Below are positions 1-8,399 of a DNA stretch of 44,461 nt, piece by piece. The notes below the pieces were generated by a model, which made no database searches, was not told where the DNA came from, and was given only the letters and a program-made list of their open reading frames with translations. Source of the stretch: an uncultured Bacteroides sp. (GTDB lineage Bacteria; Bacteroidota; Bacteroidia; Bacteroidales; Bacteroidaceae); NCBI GenBank assembly GCA_959606905.1, contig CAUHML010000023.1, forward strand, positions 1 to 44,461. The letters are read 5' to 3'. The first letter of the stretch is position 1. Every line of letters begins with the position of its first letter. Made by a program: the position numbers and the translations under genes.

Positions 1-2
1 TT

Positions 3-254
3 TGGGAACGATATAAAAAAGAAAGAATGGTAGAATTGGCTTTCGAACAACATCGTTTCTGGGATGTTCGCCGTTGGAAAGAAGGTGGCTTCACTAAAAT
101 CGGGCGTATGCAGATTACCCAAAAAGAGGATGGAAACTTCCTCTATGAGCGGACAAATAAATCATTGGTTTGGGATGATAAAATGTATTTCTTTCCGATT
201 CCGGCTTCGGAAATGCGTAAGAATCCGAATCTGAGCCAGAATCCGGGTTGGTAA
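3..254 (+). CDS. SusD/RagB-family glycan-binding lipoprotein, C-terminal fragment
   Basis: This is the last 83 residues of an outer-membrane SusD-family protein; the frame is open from base 3, so the gene begins outside the window. SusD proteins sit over a SusC TonB-dependent transporter and bind the target glycan at the cell surface. The family's C-terminal signature is clear: ERMVELAFEQHRFWDVRRWK, followed by a short tail with FPIPASEMRKNPNLSQNPGW, the usual ending of SusD proteins. A SusC gene should lie just upstream, outside the window. The next gene begins 28 bases downstream on the same strand, so this is part of the PUL operon. The ATG at base 27 is an internal Met, not the start. Confidence 0.93.
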   Translation, partial: WERYKKERMVELAFEQHRFWDVRRWKEGGFTKIGRMQITQKEDGNFLYERTNKSLVWDDKMYFFPIPASEMRKNPNLSQNPGW

Positions 255-282
255 GTTTTATTAATGATAAAAGATAAAAGCT

Positions 283-1176
283 ATGAAGTTGAATGTTAAA
301 TATATGATTGCAGCCTTTGCGCTTTTAGGACTGGTTGGCTGTGATAAGAATTTTGAAGAATTTGAAACATCGGGGGGAGGAAGTCCTGCTGCCGTTGAAC
401 TTTCTACGGTCGTGTCGGAGGCTTTGCCGGGACAGATTAAACTGACTTGGAAAGCACCGGAAGGAGATTACGCTTATATGCAGATTCGCTATTATGACCC
501 TTTACAAAAGAAAAATATCTGTAAGATTGCTTCTAAAGGAACAACGGAAATGTTGATAGAAAATACTCGTGCTCGTTTCGGAGACTATACTTTTTATTTG
601 CAGACCTTTAATGCGGCTCATGAAGCAGGAGCAGTTCAGGAATTGAAAGCACGGTCGGGAGCGATGCCGGCATCGTATACGGAGAAATCCCGTACACAGG
701 TCAGTCTGATAGTAGACCAATTATCTTGTAATTATCCGGACGCGTCTGAAGGGTATTTTGACCGTTTGATAGATGGTAAAACGGCGGATCCCTCTTTTTT
801 TCACACCAACTGGCATTCTCCGCAAGTTGACCTGCCGCATTATATACAGATCGATTTAAAGGAAGAACATGAAAATTTTGCATTCGAGTATTATACGCGG
901 GATACAGGTAACACGGACGGATTCCCTACTTCTGCGGAATTACAGATTAGTACGGATGGTGAACATTGGGAAACTGTTTCTACTTTGAGTGGATTGCCCA
1001 CAACACGTCAGACAAAATACGCTTCTGATTTTGTAATGCCGGGTAAGAAGTTTAAATATTTCCGTTTCAATGTATTGACAAGTTCGTTGAACAAGAAATA
1101 TTTTCATATAGGGGAGATTGCCTTTTTTGATGCGGATATTGAAAAGTATGACCCGGAAACAGTTCCTTTGGATTAA
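283..1176 (+). CDS. PUL surface lipoprotein with FnIII-like and F5/8 type C (discoidin) domains
   Basis: A 297-residue lipoprotein, probably a surface glycan-binding protein (SusE/F position) of the PUL. The signal peptide ends in LLGLVGC with lipidated Cys20, followed by the acidic run DKNFEEFE, which in Bacteroides favours export to the outer face of the outer membrane. Residues about 38-130 look like an FnIII-type beta-sandwich (VEALPGQIKLTWKAP start). Residues about 145-285 look like an F5/8 type C (DUF5000-like) carbohydrate-binding domain, with LIDGKTADPSFFHTNW, QIDL and YFRFNV segments typical of discoidin folds. It lies between SusD and the GH16 lipoprotein with gaps of 28 and 6 bases, so co-transcription is very likely. 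The ligand is not visible from sequence; a galactan side chain is inferred from the neighbours. Confidence 0.82.
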   Translation: MKLNVKYMIAAFALLGLVGCDKNFEEFETSGGGSPAAVELSTVVSEALPGQIKLTWKAPEGDYAYMQIRYYDPLQKKNICKIASKGTTEMLIENTRARFGDYTFYLQTFNAAHEAGAVQELKARSGAMPASYTEKSRTQVSLIVDQLSCNYPDASEGYFDRLIDGKTADPSFFHTNWHSPQVDLPHYIQIDLKEEHENFAFEYYTRDTGNTDGFPTSAELQISTDGEHWETVSTLSGLPTTRQTKYASDFVMPGKKFKYFRFNVLTSSLNKKYFHIGEIAFFDADIEKYDPETVPLD

Positions 1177-1182
1177 TTTAAA

Positions 1183-2730
1183 ATGAGACTTATGATGAAA
1201 ATGAATAAAATATGGATGGTCGCCTGTATGGCGGCCACCCTCATCGGTGGAGTATATGGCTGTGACGATGATAAAGATTTTAGTTATGAAGGTCAACTAG
1301 ATCTGAATTTGTTGAATCTGACGCAAGCCCGTGAAGTGTGGGATGGTGCGGAATGTAACGTGACTACGGATTTACGGCAAAGTGAGGATGAAACGCCTGT
1401 TAAAAACTTTACTTATAAGTTGAGCTTGTCTCTTTATCAAGGACGCACAGCCGGACAAGAAGCTAAAGTTAGCTTGGTTGTGAATAAAGATACATTGAAT
1501 AAAGTGCTAGCTAAGGTGGCGGAAGGAGGCATTTATGCAAAATATGACGGTGCGGAATTACTTCCAGAGTCCTATTATCATTTATCTTCTCAGACATTAA
1601 CGCTACAAGCTGGTGAAACAAAATCGGATGCCGTATCAGTAACAGTCTATTCTAGTGAACTGGTTGCAGCTTGCCAGGAAGCGGAGAGGAATTTGTTGTA
1701 TGTACTTCCGTTAGCGATTGAGGGCTCATCCTCTTATGGAATTAATTCTAAAACAAATACGTTGATGTTACTTTTCAATGTGACCTATGTAGAATCGGCT
1801 GAAGATGAAAAAGGACCGGAATATGTGCCTGATCCCAATGATGCACCGGAAACGACGGAAGAAGGACTGGTTTTGAAGTTTCATGATGAATTTAATGGAA
1901 CGGGAGAGCCGGACTGGAATGTATGGCGTTGGGAAGAAGGCTTCCAACGTAATCAGGAATTGCAATGGTATCAGAAAGAAAATGCTATTTGTAAAGACGG
2001 GGCATTGATAATTACAGGAAAAGAGGAACGGGTAAAAAATACGAATTATGAAGCTGGAAGTAGCGACTGGAAAAAGAATCGTGAATATGCTGAGTATACT
2101 TCGAGCTGCCTGATTACAAAAGATTATAGATTCCGGAAAGGACGAATGCTCGTCAGAGCCAAGATTCCTACGGCAATGGGAGCATGGCCGGCTATCTGGA
2201 CGACTGGTGGAAGCACTGACAGTTGGTGCTGGGAATGGCCGCTGGGAGGCGAAATTGATTTGCTTGAATATTATCTGGTAAATGGAAAGCCGAGCGTACA
2301 CGCCAATGTTTGTTGGGGATCGGACACCCGTTGGAACGGCAAATGGCAGTCTTATAACAGGCCGGTTGCTGAATTTATAGCGAAAGATAAAGATTGGGGG
2401 AATAAGTATCATATTTGGCGTATGGACTGGTGCCTGGATGAGGACGAGAATACCTTGAGACTTTATTTGGATGACGAATTGATGAATGAAATTAAGGATT
2501 TGAAAGCGACTACAGGAAATGGATCTGGTGGACTGGATGATTGGTGGAGAGGATCATATCGTAATCCATATCTTGATGAAGGTAATAACGCGGGTAAAGA
2601 GAATGATGAAGGATTCGGACAATGTATCTGGTTGAATCTGGCTTTGGGATCCAATGGAGGTGAACCGGACTTGTCTAAGTTCCCGCTTGAATATCATGTG
2701 GATTATGTTCGTGTTTATCAGTTTGAATAA
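1183..2730 (+). CDS. DUF1735-GH16 surface lipoprotein, probable endo-beta-1,3-galactanase/glucanase
   Basis: A 515-residue lipoprotein that probably makes endo cuts in a beta-1,3-linked backbone at the cell surface. The lipobox Cys is Cys27 (GGVYGC), followed by DDDKDF, an acidic export-like run. Residues about 35-200 match the DUF1735/BT_3987-like N-terminal beta domain common in Bacteroides PUL lipoproteins. Residues about 225-515 form a GH16 domain with the signature GEIDLLE: Glu357 (nucleophile), Asp359 and Glu362 (acid/base). Conserved WDVWRWEEGF-like, RARIPTAMGAWPAIW and HVDYVRVYQ segments are present (here WNVWRWEEGF, RAKIPTAMGAWPAIW, YHVDYVRVYQ). The substrate is inferred: GH16 enzymes beside GH43_24 enzymes in B. 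thetaiotaomicron act on arabinogalactan, but laminarin-type glucan is possible. Met4, Met5 or Met7 are alternative starts. Confidence 0.88.
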   Translation: MRLMMKMNKIWMVACMAATLIGGVYGCDDDKDFSYEGQLDLNLLNLTQAREVWDGAECNVTTDLRQSEDETPVKNFTYKLSLSLYQGRTAGQEAKVSLVVNKDTLNKVLAKVAEGGIYAKYDGAELLPESYYHLSSQTLTLQAGETKSDAVSVTVYSSELVAACQEAERNLLYVLPLAIEGSSSYGINSKTNTLMLLFNVTYVESAEDEKGPEYVPDPNDAPETTEEGLVLKFHDEFNGTGEPDWNVWRWEEGFQRNQELQWYQKENAICKDGALIITGKEERVKNTNYEAGSSDWKKNREYAEYTSSCLITKDYRFRKGRMLVRAKIPTAMGAWPAIWTTGGSTDSWCWEWPLGGEIDLLEYYLVNGKPSVHANVCWGSDTRWNGKWQSYNRPVAEFIAKDKDWGNKYHIWRMDWCLDEDENTLRLYLDDELMNEIKDLKATTGNGSGGLDDWWRGSYRNPYLDEGNNAGKENDEGFGQCIWLNLALGSNGGEPDLSKFPLEYHVDYVRVYQFE

Positions 2731-2746
2731 ACGATAGGATTAAGCA

Positions 2747-4654
2747 ATGGTATATTTGAAAAATTATTCAGTTATATTGCTGTTACTGACGACCTTGCCT
2801 TTGCTCGCAACTGCGCGGAATGACGATTGGAGGCTGGTCTGGAGCGATGAGTTTAATACGGAGGGGAGATTATCCCCTTCCGTATGGAACTATGAACAGG
2901 GTTATGTCCGCAATGAGGAGGCTCAATGGTATCAGCCGGACAATGCAGTTTGTAAAGGAGGCTTCCTTGTCATCGAAGCTCGGAAAGAGCGGAATCGTCA
3001 GAATCCTCTTTACATACCCGGTAGTAACGATTGGCGTAAAGAACGGGAATTTATAGAATATACTTCTTCATCGGTGACGACTGCCGGAAAAAAGGAGTTT
3101 CTCTATGGGCGTTTTGAAGTACGTGCCCGCATACCGGTGGCGAAAGGTGCATGGCCGGCTATCTGGACATTGGGTAGTAATATGGAGTGGCCTTCATGTG
3201 GAGAGATAGATATTATGGAATATTACCAAATCAAAGGAGTTCCTCATATTTTGGCAAATGCTGCGTGGGGCACGGACAAGCAATGGGGGGCTAAATGGAA
3301 TAGTAAGGCCACACCCTATATCCATTTTACGGAGAAAGATCCGGAATGGGCTTCCAAATTTCACATTTGGCGGATGGATTGGGATGAAGAAGTTATCAAA
3401 CTCTATTTGGATGATGAACTGTTGAATGAGATTCCTTTAAAGGATACTGTAAACGGAAGTATCGGCAAGAGGACGAATCCTTTTACGAAACCGCAATATC
3501 TTTTGTTGAATTTGGCTATTGGTGGTATCAATGGTGGTCCGATTGATGAGAGTGCTTTGCCGATGAAGTATGAAATAGATTATGTGCGGGTTTATCAGAA
3601 AGAGAAAAAAATTGTTTCTGGTAAGGTTTGGAGAGATACGGAGGGAAATGTGATTAATGCTCATGGTGGAGGCGTTTTGTATCATGAAGGAAAATATTAT
3701 TGGTTCGGTGAACATCGCCCCGATTCGGGCTTTGTGACCGAAAAAGGGATCAATTGTTATTCATCTACTGATTTGTTGAACTGGAACTATGAAGGAGTGG
3801 TGTTACCCATATCTGAAGCAAAAGGAAGTGATATTGAAAAAGGGTGCATCATGGAACGCCCGAAAGTTATTTATAATAAGCAGACCGGAAAATTCGTAAT
3901 GTGGTTTCATCTGGAATTGAAAGGCCGGGGGTATGGACCGGCCCGTGCTGCCGTCGCTGTCAGTGACTCACCAACTGGACCTTATTGTTTTATTCGTTCG
4001 GCTCGTGTAAATTCGAGTATCTATCCATTGAATATGACGAAGAAAGAGAAACGGATCAAATGGAATCTTTCAGAATATGAAAAATGGTGGACTCCGGAAT
4101 GGTATGATGCAGTTGAAAAGGGAATGTTTGTGAAAAGAGATTTGGAAGGAGGACAAATGTCCCGTGATATGACTTTGTTTGTGGATGATGATGGAAAAGC
4201 TTATCATATTTATTCTTCGGAAGACAATTTGACATTGCAGATTGCAGAATTGTCTGATGATTATCTTAGTCATACAGGCAAGTATATACGTATTTTTCCA
4301 GGTGGACATAATGAAGCTCCTGCTATTTTTAAAAAAGACGGAATCTACTGGATGATAACTTCCGGCTGTACGGGTTGGGAACCTAATAAAGCTCGTTTGT
4401 TGACTGCTACTTCGATTTTAGGGGAATGGAAACAACTACCAAATCCTTGTGTCGGAGAGAATGCGGATAAAACTTTCGGAGGGCAGAGCACGTATGTGCT
4501 CCCTTTGCAAGGGACTGAAAAACAATTTATTTTTATGGCAGATAGTTGGAGGCCGGAAAGTTTGGCTGACTCTCGTTACATTTGGCTACCTGTCCGGTTT
4601 GATGAGAAAGGAATACCTTTTATAGAATGGGTGGATAGGTGGAAACCTAATTAA
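2747..4654 (+). CDS. Two-domain GH16-GH43 (subfamily 24-like) enzyme, probable bifunctional galactanase
   Basis: A 635-residue secreted protein with two catalytic domains. A type I signal peptide (about residues 1-23, ending LLATA) has no lipobox Cys, so it is probably periplasmic. Residues about 25-285 are GH16 with GEIDIME: Glu153, Asp155, Glu158. Residues about 290-632 are GH43-like with INAHGGG, ERPKV (Glu370), NEAPA (Glu523) and GGQST (Gln580). These fit the exo-beta-1,3-galactanase subfamily GH43_24, in which a Gln takes the place of the usual Asp base. The GH43 half is a clear paralogue of the single-domain protein at 6062-7084 but carries about 48 extra residues near 424-472. The gap from the previous gene is 16 bases. 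An endo/exo pair on one chain suggests processive backbone trimming; this is inference. Confidence 0.88.
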   Translation: MVYLKNYSVILLLLTTLPLLATARNDDWRLVWSDEFNTEGRLSPSVWNYEQGYVRNEEAQWYQPDNAVCKGGFLVIEARKERNRQNPLYIPGSNDWRKEREFIEYTSSSVTTAGKKEFLYGRFEVRARIPVAKGAWPAIWTLGSNMEWPSCGEIDIMEYYQIKGVPHILANAAWGTDKQWGAKWNSKATPYIHFTEKDPEWASKFHIWRMDWDEEVIKLYLDDELLNEIPLKDTVNGSIGKRTNPFTKPQYLLLNLAIGGINGGPIDESALPMKYEIDYVRVYQKEKKIVSGKVWRDTEGNVINAHGGGVLYHEGKYYWFGEHRPDSGFVTEKGINCYSSTDLLNWNYEGVVLPISEAKGSDIEKGCIMERPKVIYNKQTGKFVMWFHLELKGRGYGPARAAVAVSDSPTGPYCFIRSARVNSSIYPLNMTKKEKRIKWNLSEYEKWWTPEWYDAVEKGMFVKRDLEGGQMSRDMTLFVDDDGKAYHIYSSEDNLTLQIAELSDDYLSHTGKYIRIFPGGHNEAPAIFKKDGIYWMITSGCTGWEPNKARLLTATSILGEWKQLPNPCVGENADKTFGGQSTYVLPLQGTEKQFIFMADSWRPESLADSRYIWLPVRFDEKGIPFIEWVDRWKPN

Positions 4655-4718
4655 ACTCGCATATATTACAGCTTTTGTATGAAAAATGGTTGTTTTGTAT
4701 CCCTTTTTTGATATAAAA

Positions 4719-4753
4719 TTGAACCTTACTCTTATGAGTATAAAGTATCTTTG
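4719..4753 (+). promoter_or_regulatory. Internal PUL promoter upstream of the DUF2264 gene
   Basis: A -7 box TATCTTTG (4746-4753) matches the Bacteroides TAnnTTTG consensus exactly. A TTG at 4719-4721 could be the -33 element, with a 24-base gap that is slightly long. Between them is the palindrome TACTC-TTAT-GAGTA (4727-4740). Transcription would begin near 4760, so translation must begin at the ATG at 4778, not at the upstream in-frame TTG at 4751. Confidence 0.6.
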
Positions 4754-4777
4754 CGTACGAAAATCCTAAATAATATC

Positions 4778-6034
4778 ATGAGATTGAATAAACATTGTAC
4801 ATTACTATTGCTGATCGCAATCTTGCTGATTCCGTCACAGGACTTATTGGCAAAAAAGAAGAAACAAGTAAAGGAACCGACTGACCGTGAATTATGGGCG
4901 GGGGTGTTGTACCGAATGGCTGCTCCGGTACTTAGTAATCTGAGTGAAGGGAAGCTGCAACAGAATATGCTGGTAGAAGTCAGTCCTACATGGGATGGGC
5001 GAAACAAGAAAGTAACCTATATGGAGTGCTTTGGTCGATTAATGGCTGGGTTAGCTCCTTGGATTTCTTTGCCGGACGATGATACGGCAGAAGGCATTCA
5101 ACGAAAACAATTGCGTGAATGGGCTTTGAAAAGTTACGTACAGGCTGTTGACCCCGAAAGTCCCGATTATCTTTTGTGGAGAAAAGAAGGGCAAACGTTG
5201 GTTGACGCAGCCTATATTGCAGAGAGTTTTATAAGAGGCTATGATGCTTTATGGATTCCTTTAGATAGTGTTACGAAACAACGTTATATAGCTGAGTTTA
5301 CACAACTTCGCCGAGTAGATCCACCTTACACAAATTGGTTGTTGTTTTCTGCTACGGTCGAAGCATTCTTGCGTAAAGCAGGCGCTCCAAGTGATACTTA
5401 CCGCATAGTTTCCGCTTTGCGTAAAGTAGAAGAGTGGTACGTAGGCGATGGTTGGTACTCCGATGGTCCGGGTTTTGCTTTTGACTATTATAATAGTTTT
5501 GTTTTGCATCCGATGTATATAGAACCTTTGGAAATCATGACAAATGCTGGTAAAAGTAAGATTTGGAACGCACCGGATTGTGACTATAACCGTGCAAAGA
5601 AACGGATGCAGCGTTTCGGAATGATTTTGGAACGGTTTATCTCTCCGGAAGGGGCGCTTCCGGTTTTCGGTCGTTCTATCACTTATCGTACAGGAACTTT
5701 GCAGCCTTTAGCTTTATTGGCATGGAGAGGATGGCTGCCCAAGGAATTACCGGATGGACAAGTTCGTGCAGCTATGACGGCAGTTATTAAAAGAATGTTT
5801 GGTGATGACCGTAACTTCAATGAAAAGGGATTTTTAACTTTAGGATTCAATGGCAAGCAGCCGAATATTTCCGACTGGTATACGAACAATGGCAGTCTAT
5901 ATATGGCATCACTTGCTTTCCTGCCGCTCGGACTTCCCGCCGACCATACATTCTGGACATCTCCTGCTGAAGATTGGACCAGTAAAAAGGCTTGGGAAGG
6001 AAAGGACTTTCCGAAAGATCATGCTTTTCATTAA
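4778..6034 (+). CDS. DUF2264 family secreted protein (GH154-like, candidate glucuronidase)
   Basis: A 418-residue protein with a signal peptide (LLLLIAILLIPSQDLLA). The body matches the DUF2264 family, an alpha/alpha-barrel-type fold: YMECFGRLMAGLAPW, VDAAYIAESFIRGY, NWLLFSATVEAFL and YVGDGWYSDGPGFAFDYYNSFVLHPMYIEPL. From memory, characterised Bacteroides DUF2264 proteins of arabinogalactan PULs are placed in GH154 and release glucuronic acid; assignment of this protein to that activity is inference. The ATG at 4778 is preferred over the TTG at 4751 because the -7 promoter box covers 4746-4753. It has its own promoter after a 123-base gap, the longest in the PUL, and is followed 27 bases later by a GH43 gene. 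Catalytic residues cannot be named by reading. Confidence 0.82.
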   Translation: MRLNKHCTLLLLIAILLIPSQDLLAKKKKQVKEPTDRELWAGVLYRMAAPVLSNLSEGKLQQNMLVEVSPTWDGRNKKVTYMECFGRLMAGLAPWISLPDDDTAEGIQRKQLREWALKSYVQAVDPESPDYLLWRKEGQTLVDAAYIAESFIRGYDALWIPLDSVTKQRYIAEFTQLRRVDPPYTNWLLFSATVEAFLRKAGAPSDTYRIVSALRKVEEWYVGDGWYSDGPGFAFDYYNSFVLHPMYIEPLEIMTNAGKSKIWNAPDCDYNRAKKRMQRFGMILERFISPEGALPVFGRSITYRTGTLQPLALLAWRGWLPKELPDGQVRAAMTAVIKRMFGDDRNFNEKGFLTLGFNGKQPNISDWYTNNGSLYMASLAFLPLGLPADHTFWTSPAEDWTSKKAWEGKDFPKDHAFH

Positions 6035-6061
6035 AATAAACTAACTAACAGAGATTGATAT

Positions 6062-7084
6062 ATGGCTAAACTATTATTACTATTTGTAATTTGCGTAGGC
6101 TTATTACCTGTGGCGGTACAGGCTCAGGAGAATACGGAGTTTATTCCCGGCGAAGTATGGAAAGATACGGATGGAAATCCGATCAATGCTCATGGTGGCG
6201 GGCTTCTTTATCACAATGGCACTTACTATTGGTATGGTGAATATAAGAAAGGAAAAACCGTTCTGCCCGAATGGGCTACGTGGGAATGTTATCGTACGGA
6301 TGTGACTGGAGTAGGTTGCTACTCTTCCAAGGACTTACTGAACTGGAAATTTGAAGGTATTGTGCTTCCGGCTGTTAAAAATGACCCGGATCACGATCTG
6401 CATCCGTCCAAAGTCTTGGAACGCCCAAAAGTGGTTTATAATAAAAAGACAGGTAAATTTGTGATGTGGGCACATGTGGAAAGTGCCGATTACAGCAAGG
6501 CTTGTGCCGGAGTTGCTGTTTCCGATTCTCCTGTCGGGCCATTTATTTATCAGGGAAGTTTCCGCCCTAACAATGCGATGAGTCGCGACCAGACCGTTTT
6601 TGTGGATGATGATGGCCGTGCTTATCAATTCTACTCTTCGGAGAACAATGCTACAATGTATATCAGCTTGCTGACTGACGACTATCTGAAACCGAGCGGA
6701 CGTTTTACACGTAATTTTGTGAAAGAATCCCGTGAAGCTCCTGCTGTCTTTAAATATGATGGTAAATACTATATGTTGAGTTCCGGTTGTACAGGCTGGG
6801 ATCCGAATGTAGCGGAGATTGCGGTTGCGGATTCTATCATGGGTACGTGGAAAACAATCGGTAATCCTTGCACGGGGCCGGATGCGGACAAGACATTCTA
6901 TGCACAAAGCACATACGTTCAGCCTGTTATTGGCAAGAAGGATGCATACATCGCTATGTTTGACCGTTGGAAAAAGAAAGATTTGGAGGATTCTCGCTAT
7001 GTCTGGTTGCCTGTATTGATAAAAGACGGGAAAATTACAATTCCCTGGCATGAGAAATGGGACTTTTCTATTTTTGATAAATAA
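6062..7084 (+). CDS. GH43 subfamily 24-like exo-beta-1,3-galactanase/galactosidase
   Basis: A 340-residue secreted enzyme with a cleavable signal peptide ending VQAQ. It is a single five-bladed-propeller GH43 domain. Glu120 (ERPKV), Glu225 (REAPA) and Gln282 (AQSTY) have nearly the same spacing (105 and 57) as the three active-site residues described for fungal GH43_24 exo-beta-1,3-galactanase (Glu102, Glu208, Gln263, recalled numbering). The N-terminal blade has INAHGGG with no Asp where most GH43 enzymes carry their base. It is the close relative of the C-terminal half of the GH16-GH43 fusion at 2747-4654 and lacks that protein's insertion. The gene lies 27 bases after the DUF2264 gene and 9 bases before the BNR_4 gene. 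The predicted role is removal of galactose units from the beta-1,3-galactan backbone in the periplasm. Confidence 0.87.
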   Translation: MAKLLLLFVICVGLLPVAVQAQENTEFIPGEVWKDTDGNPINAHGGGLLYHNGTYYWYGEYKKGKTVLPEWATWECYRTDVTGVGCYSSKDLLNWKFEGIVLPAVKNDPDHDLHPSKVLERPKVVYNKKTGKFVMWAHVESADYSKACAGVAVSDSPVGPFIYQGSFRPNNAMSRDQTVFVDDDGRAYQFYSSENNATMYISLLTDDYLKPSGRFTRNFVKESREAPAVFKYDGKYYMLSSGCTGWDPNVAEIAVADSIMGTWKTIGNPCTGPDADKTFYAQSTYVQPVIGKKDAYIAMFDRWKKKDLEDSRYVWLPVLIKDGKITIPWHEKWDFSIFDK

Positions 7085-7093
7085 AAAAGAAGA

Positions 7094-8395
7094 ATGAACA
7101 TGAGGCGAATATTGCTACTACTTTGCGGAATCATGTTTATTCCTGTACTATGTTACCCTCAACATTTGGTTGAAGTGGGGAAGGGATATAGTTGTACTTC
7201 GGTCAATACTACGGTATTCCGTAACAACTCCCTGATAACTCACGGTGATGAGCAGTATATCAGCTATTATGATGCTGAAGGTTATCTTGTATTGGGAAAA
7301 CGTAAACTGAATTCGGAACTGTGGACATTGCACCGTACACAATATCGTGGAAATGTGAAAGATGCTCATAATATCATCAGTATGATAATAGATGGAGAAG
7401 GGTATTTGCATATTTCGTTTGATCATCACGGGCATAAACTGAATTACTGCCGGAGCATTGCTCCCGCTTCTTTGGAATTGGGAGAGAAAATGCCAATGAC
7501 CGGAGTAGATGAAGGCAATGTTACTTATCCGGAATTTTACTCTTTGTCCGGTGGAGATTTATTGTTTGTTTACCGTTCCGGTTCTTCCGGACGTGGTAAT
7601 TTGGTAATGAACCGTTATTCATTGAAAGAACATAAGTGGAGCCGTGTTCAAGATGTCTTAATAGACGGAGAAAATAAGCGGAATGCTTATTGGCAGCTAT
7701 ATGTTGACGAGCAAGGAACGATTCACCTTTCCTGGGTATGGCGTGAAACTTGGCAAGTGGAGACAAACCACGATATCTGTTATGCCCGTTCATTTGATAA
7801 TGGTGTGACATGGTATAAATCAAGCGGAGAACAATACGAACTTCCGATTAAGTTGTCGAATGCGGAATACGCTTGTCGGCTACCCCAAAATAGTGAGTTA
7901 ATCAATCAGACCAGTATGAGTGCCGATGCTGGAGGAAATCCTTATATAGCTACTTATTGGAGGGACCCTGACAGTAATATACCTCAATATCGCATTGTCT
8001 GGAATGATGGGAAGGTATGGCATCATCGTCAGGTAACCGATCGGAAAACACCTTTCACGTTGAAAGGCGGCGGTACGAAAATGATTCCTATTGCTCGTCC
8101 GCGTATTGTTGTAGGGGGAGGGGAAGTTTTCTACATCTTTCGTGACGAAGAACGGGGAAGTTGTGTTTCAATAGCTCACGCTACTGATCTTGCTATCAGT
8201 CAATGGACGATAACGGATCTAACAGATTTCTCGGTGGATGCCTGGGAACCTTCACATGATACGGAGCTTTGGAAGAAACAACGGAAACTACATCTCTTTG
8301 TACAACACACTCGTCAGGGGGACGGCGAACGTATGGCCGAGATTGAACCTCAAATGGTATATGTGTTGGAAATGGATATGAATACAAAAAAATAA
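7094..8395 (+). CDS. BNR_4-type beta-propeller protein, candidate polysaccharide lyase (PL24/25/27-like)
   Basis: A 433-residue secreted protein with a signal peptide ending VLCYPQ. Segments typical of the BNR_4 seven-bladed propeller are visible: DAHNIISMIIDGEGYLHISF followed by DHHGHKLNY, then GNVTYPEFY, RSGSSGRGNLVMNRY, YWQLYVDEQGTIHLSWVWRE, and ARPRIVV. Lyases of this fold (ulvan lyases PL24/25; rhamnose-glucuronate lyase PL27) leave a 4,5-unsaturated uronic acid at the new non-reducing end. The gene directly downstream encodes GH105, the usual enzyme for such ends, so lyase action on a rhamnosyl-glucuronate cap is a reasonable inference. It could instead be a non-catalytic or hydrolytic propeller. 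The His pair HH and the Arg/Tyr residues around these blades are candidate catalytic residues but I cannot assign them. Confidence 0.75.
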   Translation: MNMRRILLLLCGIMFIPVLCYPQHLVEVGKGYSCTSVNTTVFRNNSLITHGDEQYISYYDAEGYLVLGKRKLNSELWTLHRTQYRGNVKDAHNIISMIIDGEGYLHISFDHHGHKLNYCRSIAPASLELGEKMPMTGVDEGNVTYPEFYSLSGGDLLFVYRSGSSGRGNLVMNRYSLKEHKWSRVQDVLIDGENKRNAYWQLYVDEQGTIHLSWVWRETWQVETNHDICYARSFDNGVTWYKSSGEQYELPIKLSNAEYACRLPQNSELINQTSMSADAGGNPYIATYWRDPDSNIPQYRIVWNDGKVWHHRQVTDRKTPFTLKGGGTKMIPIARPRIVVGGGEVFYIFRDEERGSCVSIAHATDLAISQWTITDLTDFSVDAWEPSHDTELWKKQRKLHLFVQHTRQGDGERMAEIEPQMVYVLEMDMNTKK

Positions 8396-8399
8396 AAAT

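Noticed and set aside
1768..2412. 214-codon frame on the - strand inside the GH16 lipoprotein gene
   Set aside because: It lies entirely opposite a gene with clear GH16 motifs and its product has no recognisable domain; it is a shadow frame.
4751..4777. Longer N-terminus for the DUF2264 protein from the TTG at 4751
   Set aside because: It begins within the -7 promoter box, and the ATG at 4778 directly gives a proper signal peptide.
6335..7051. 238-codon frame on the - strand inside the GH43 gene
   Set aside because: The + strand frame carries catalytic motifs and a signal peptide; the reverse product is Cys/His/Ile-rich without domain features.
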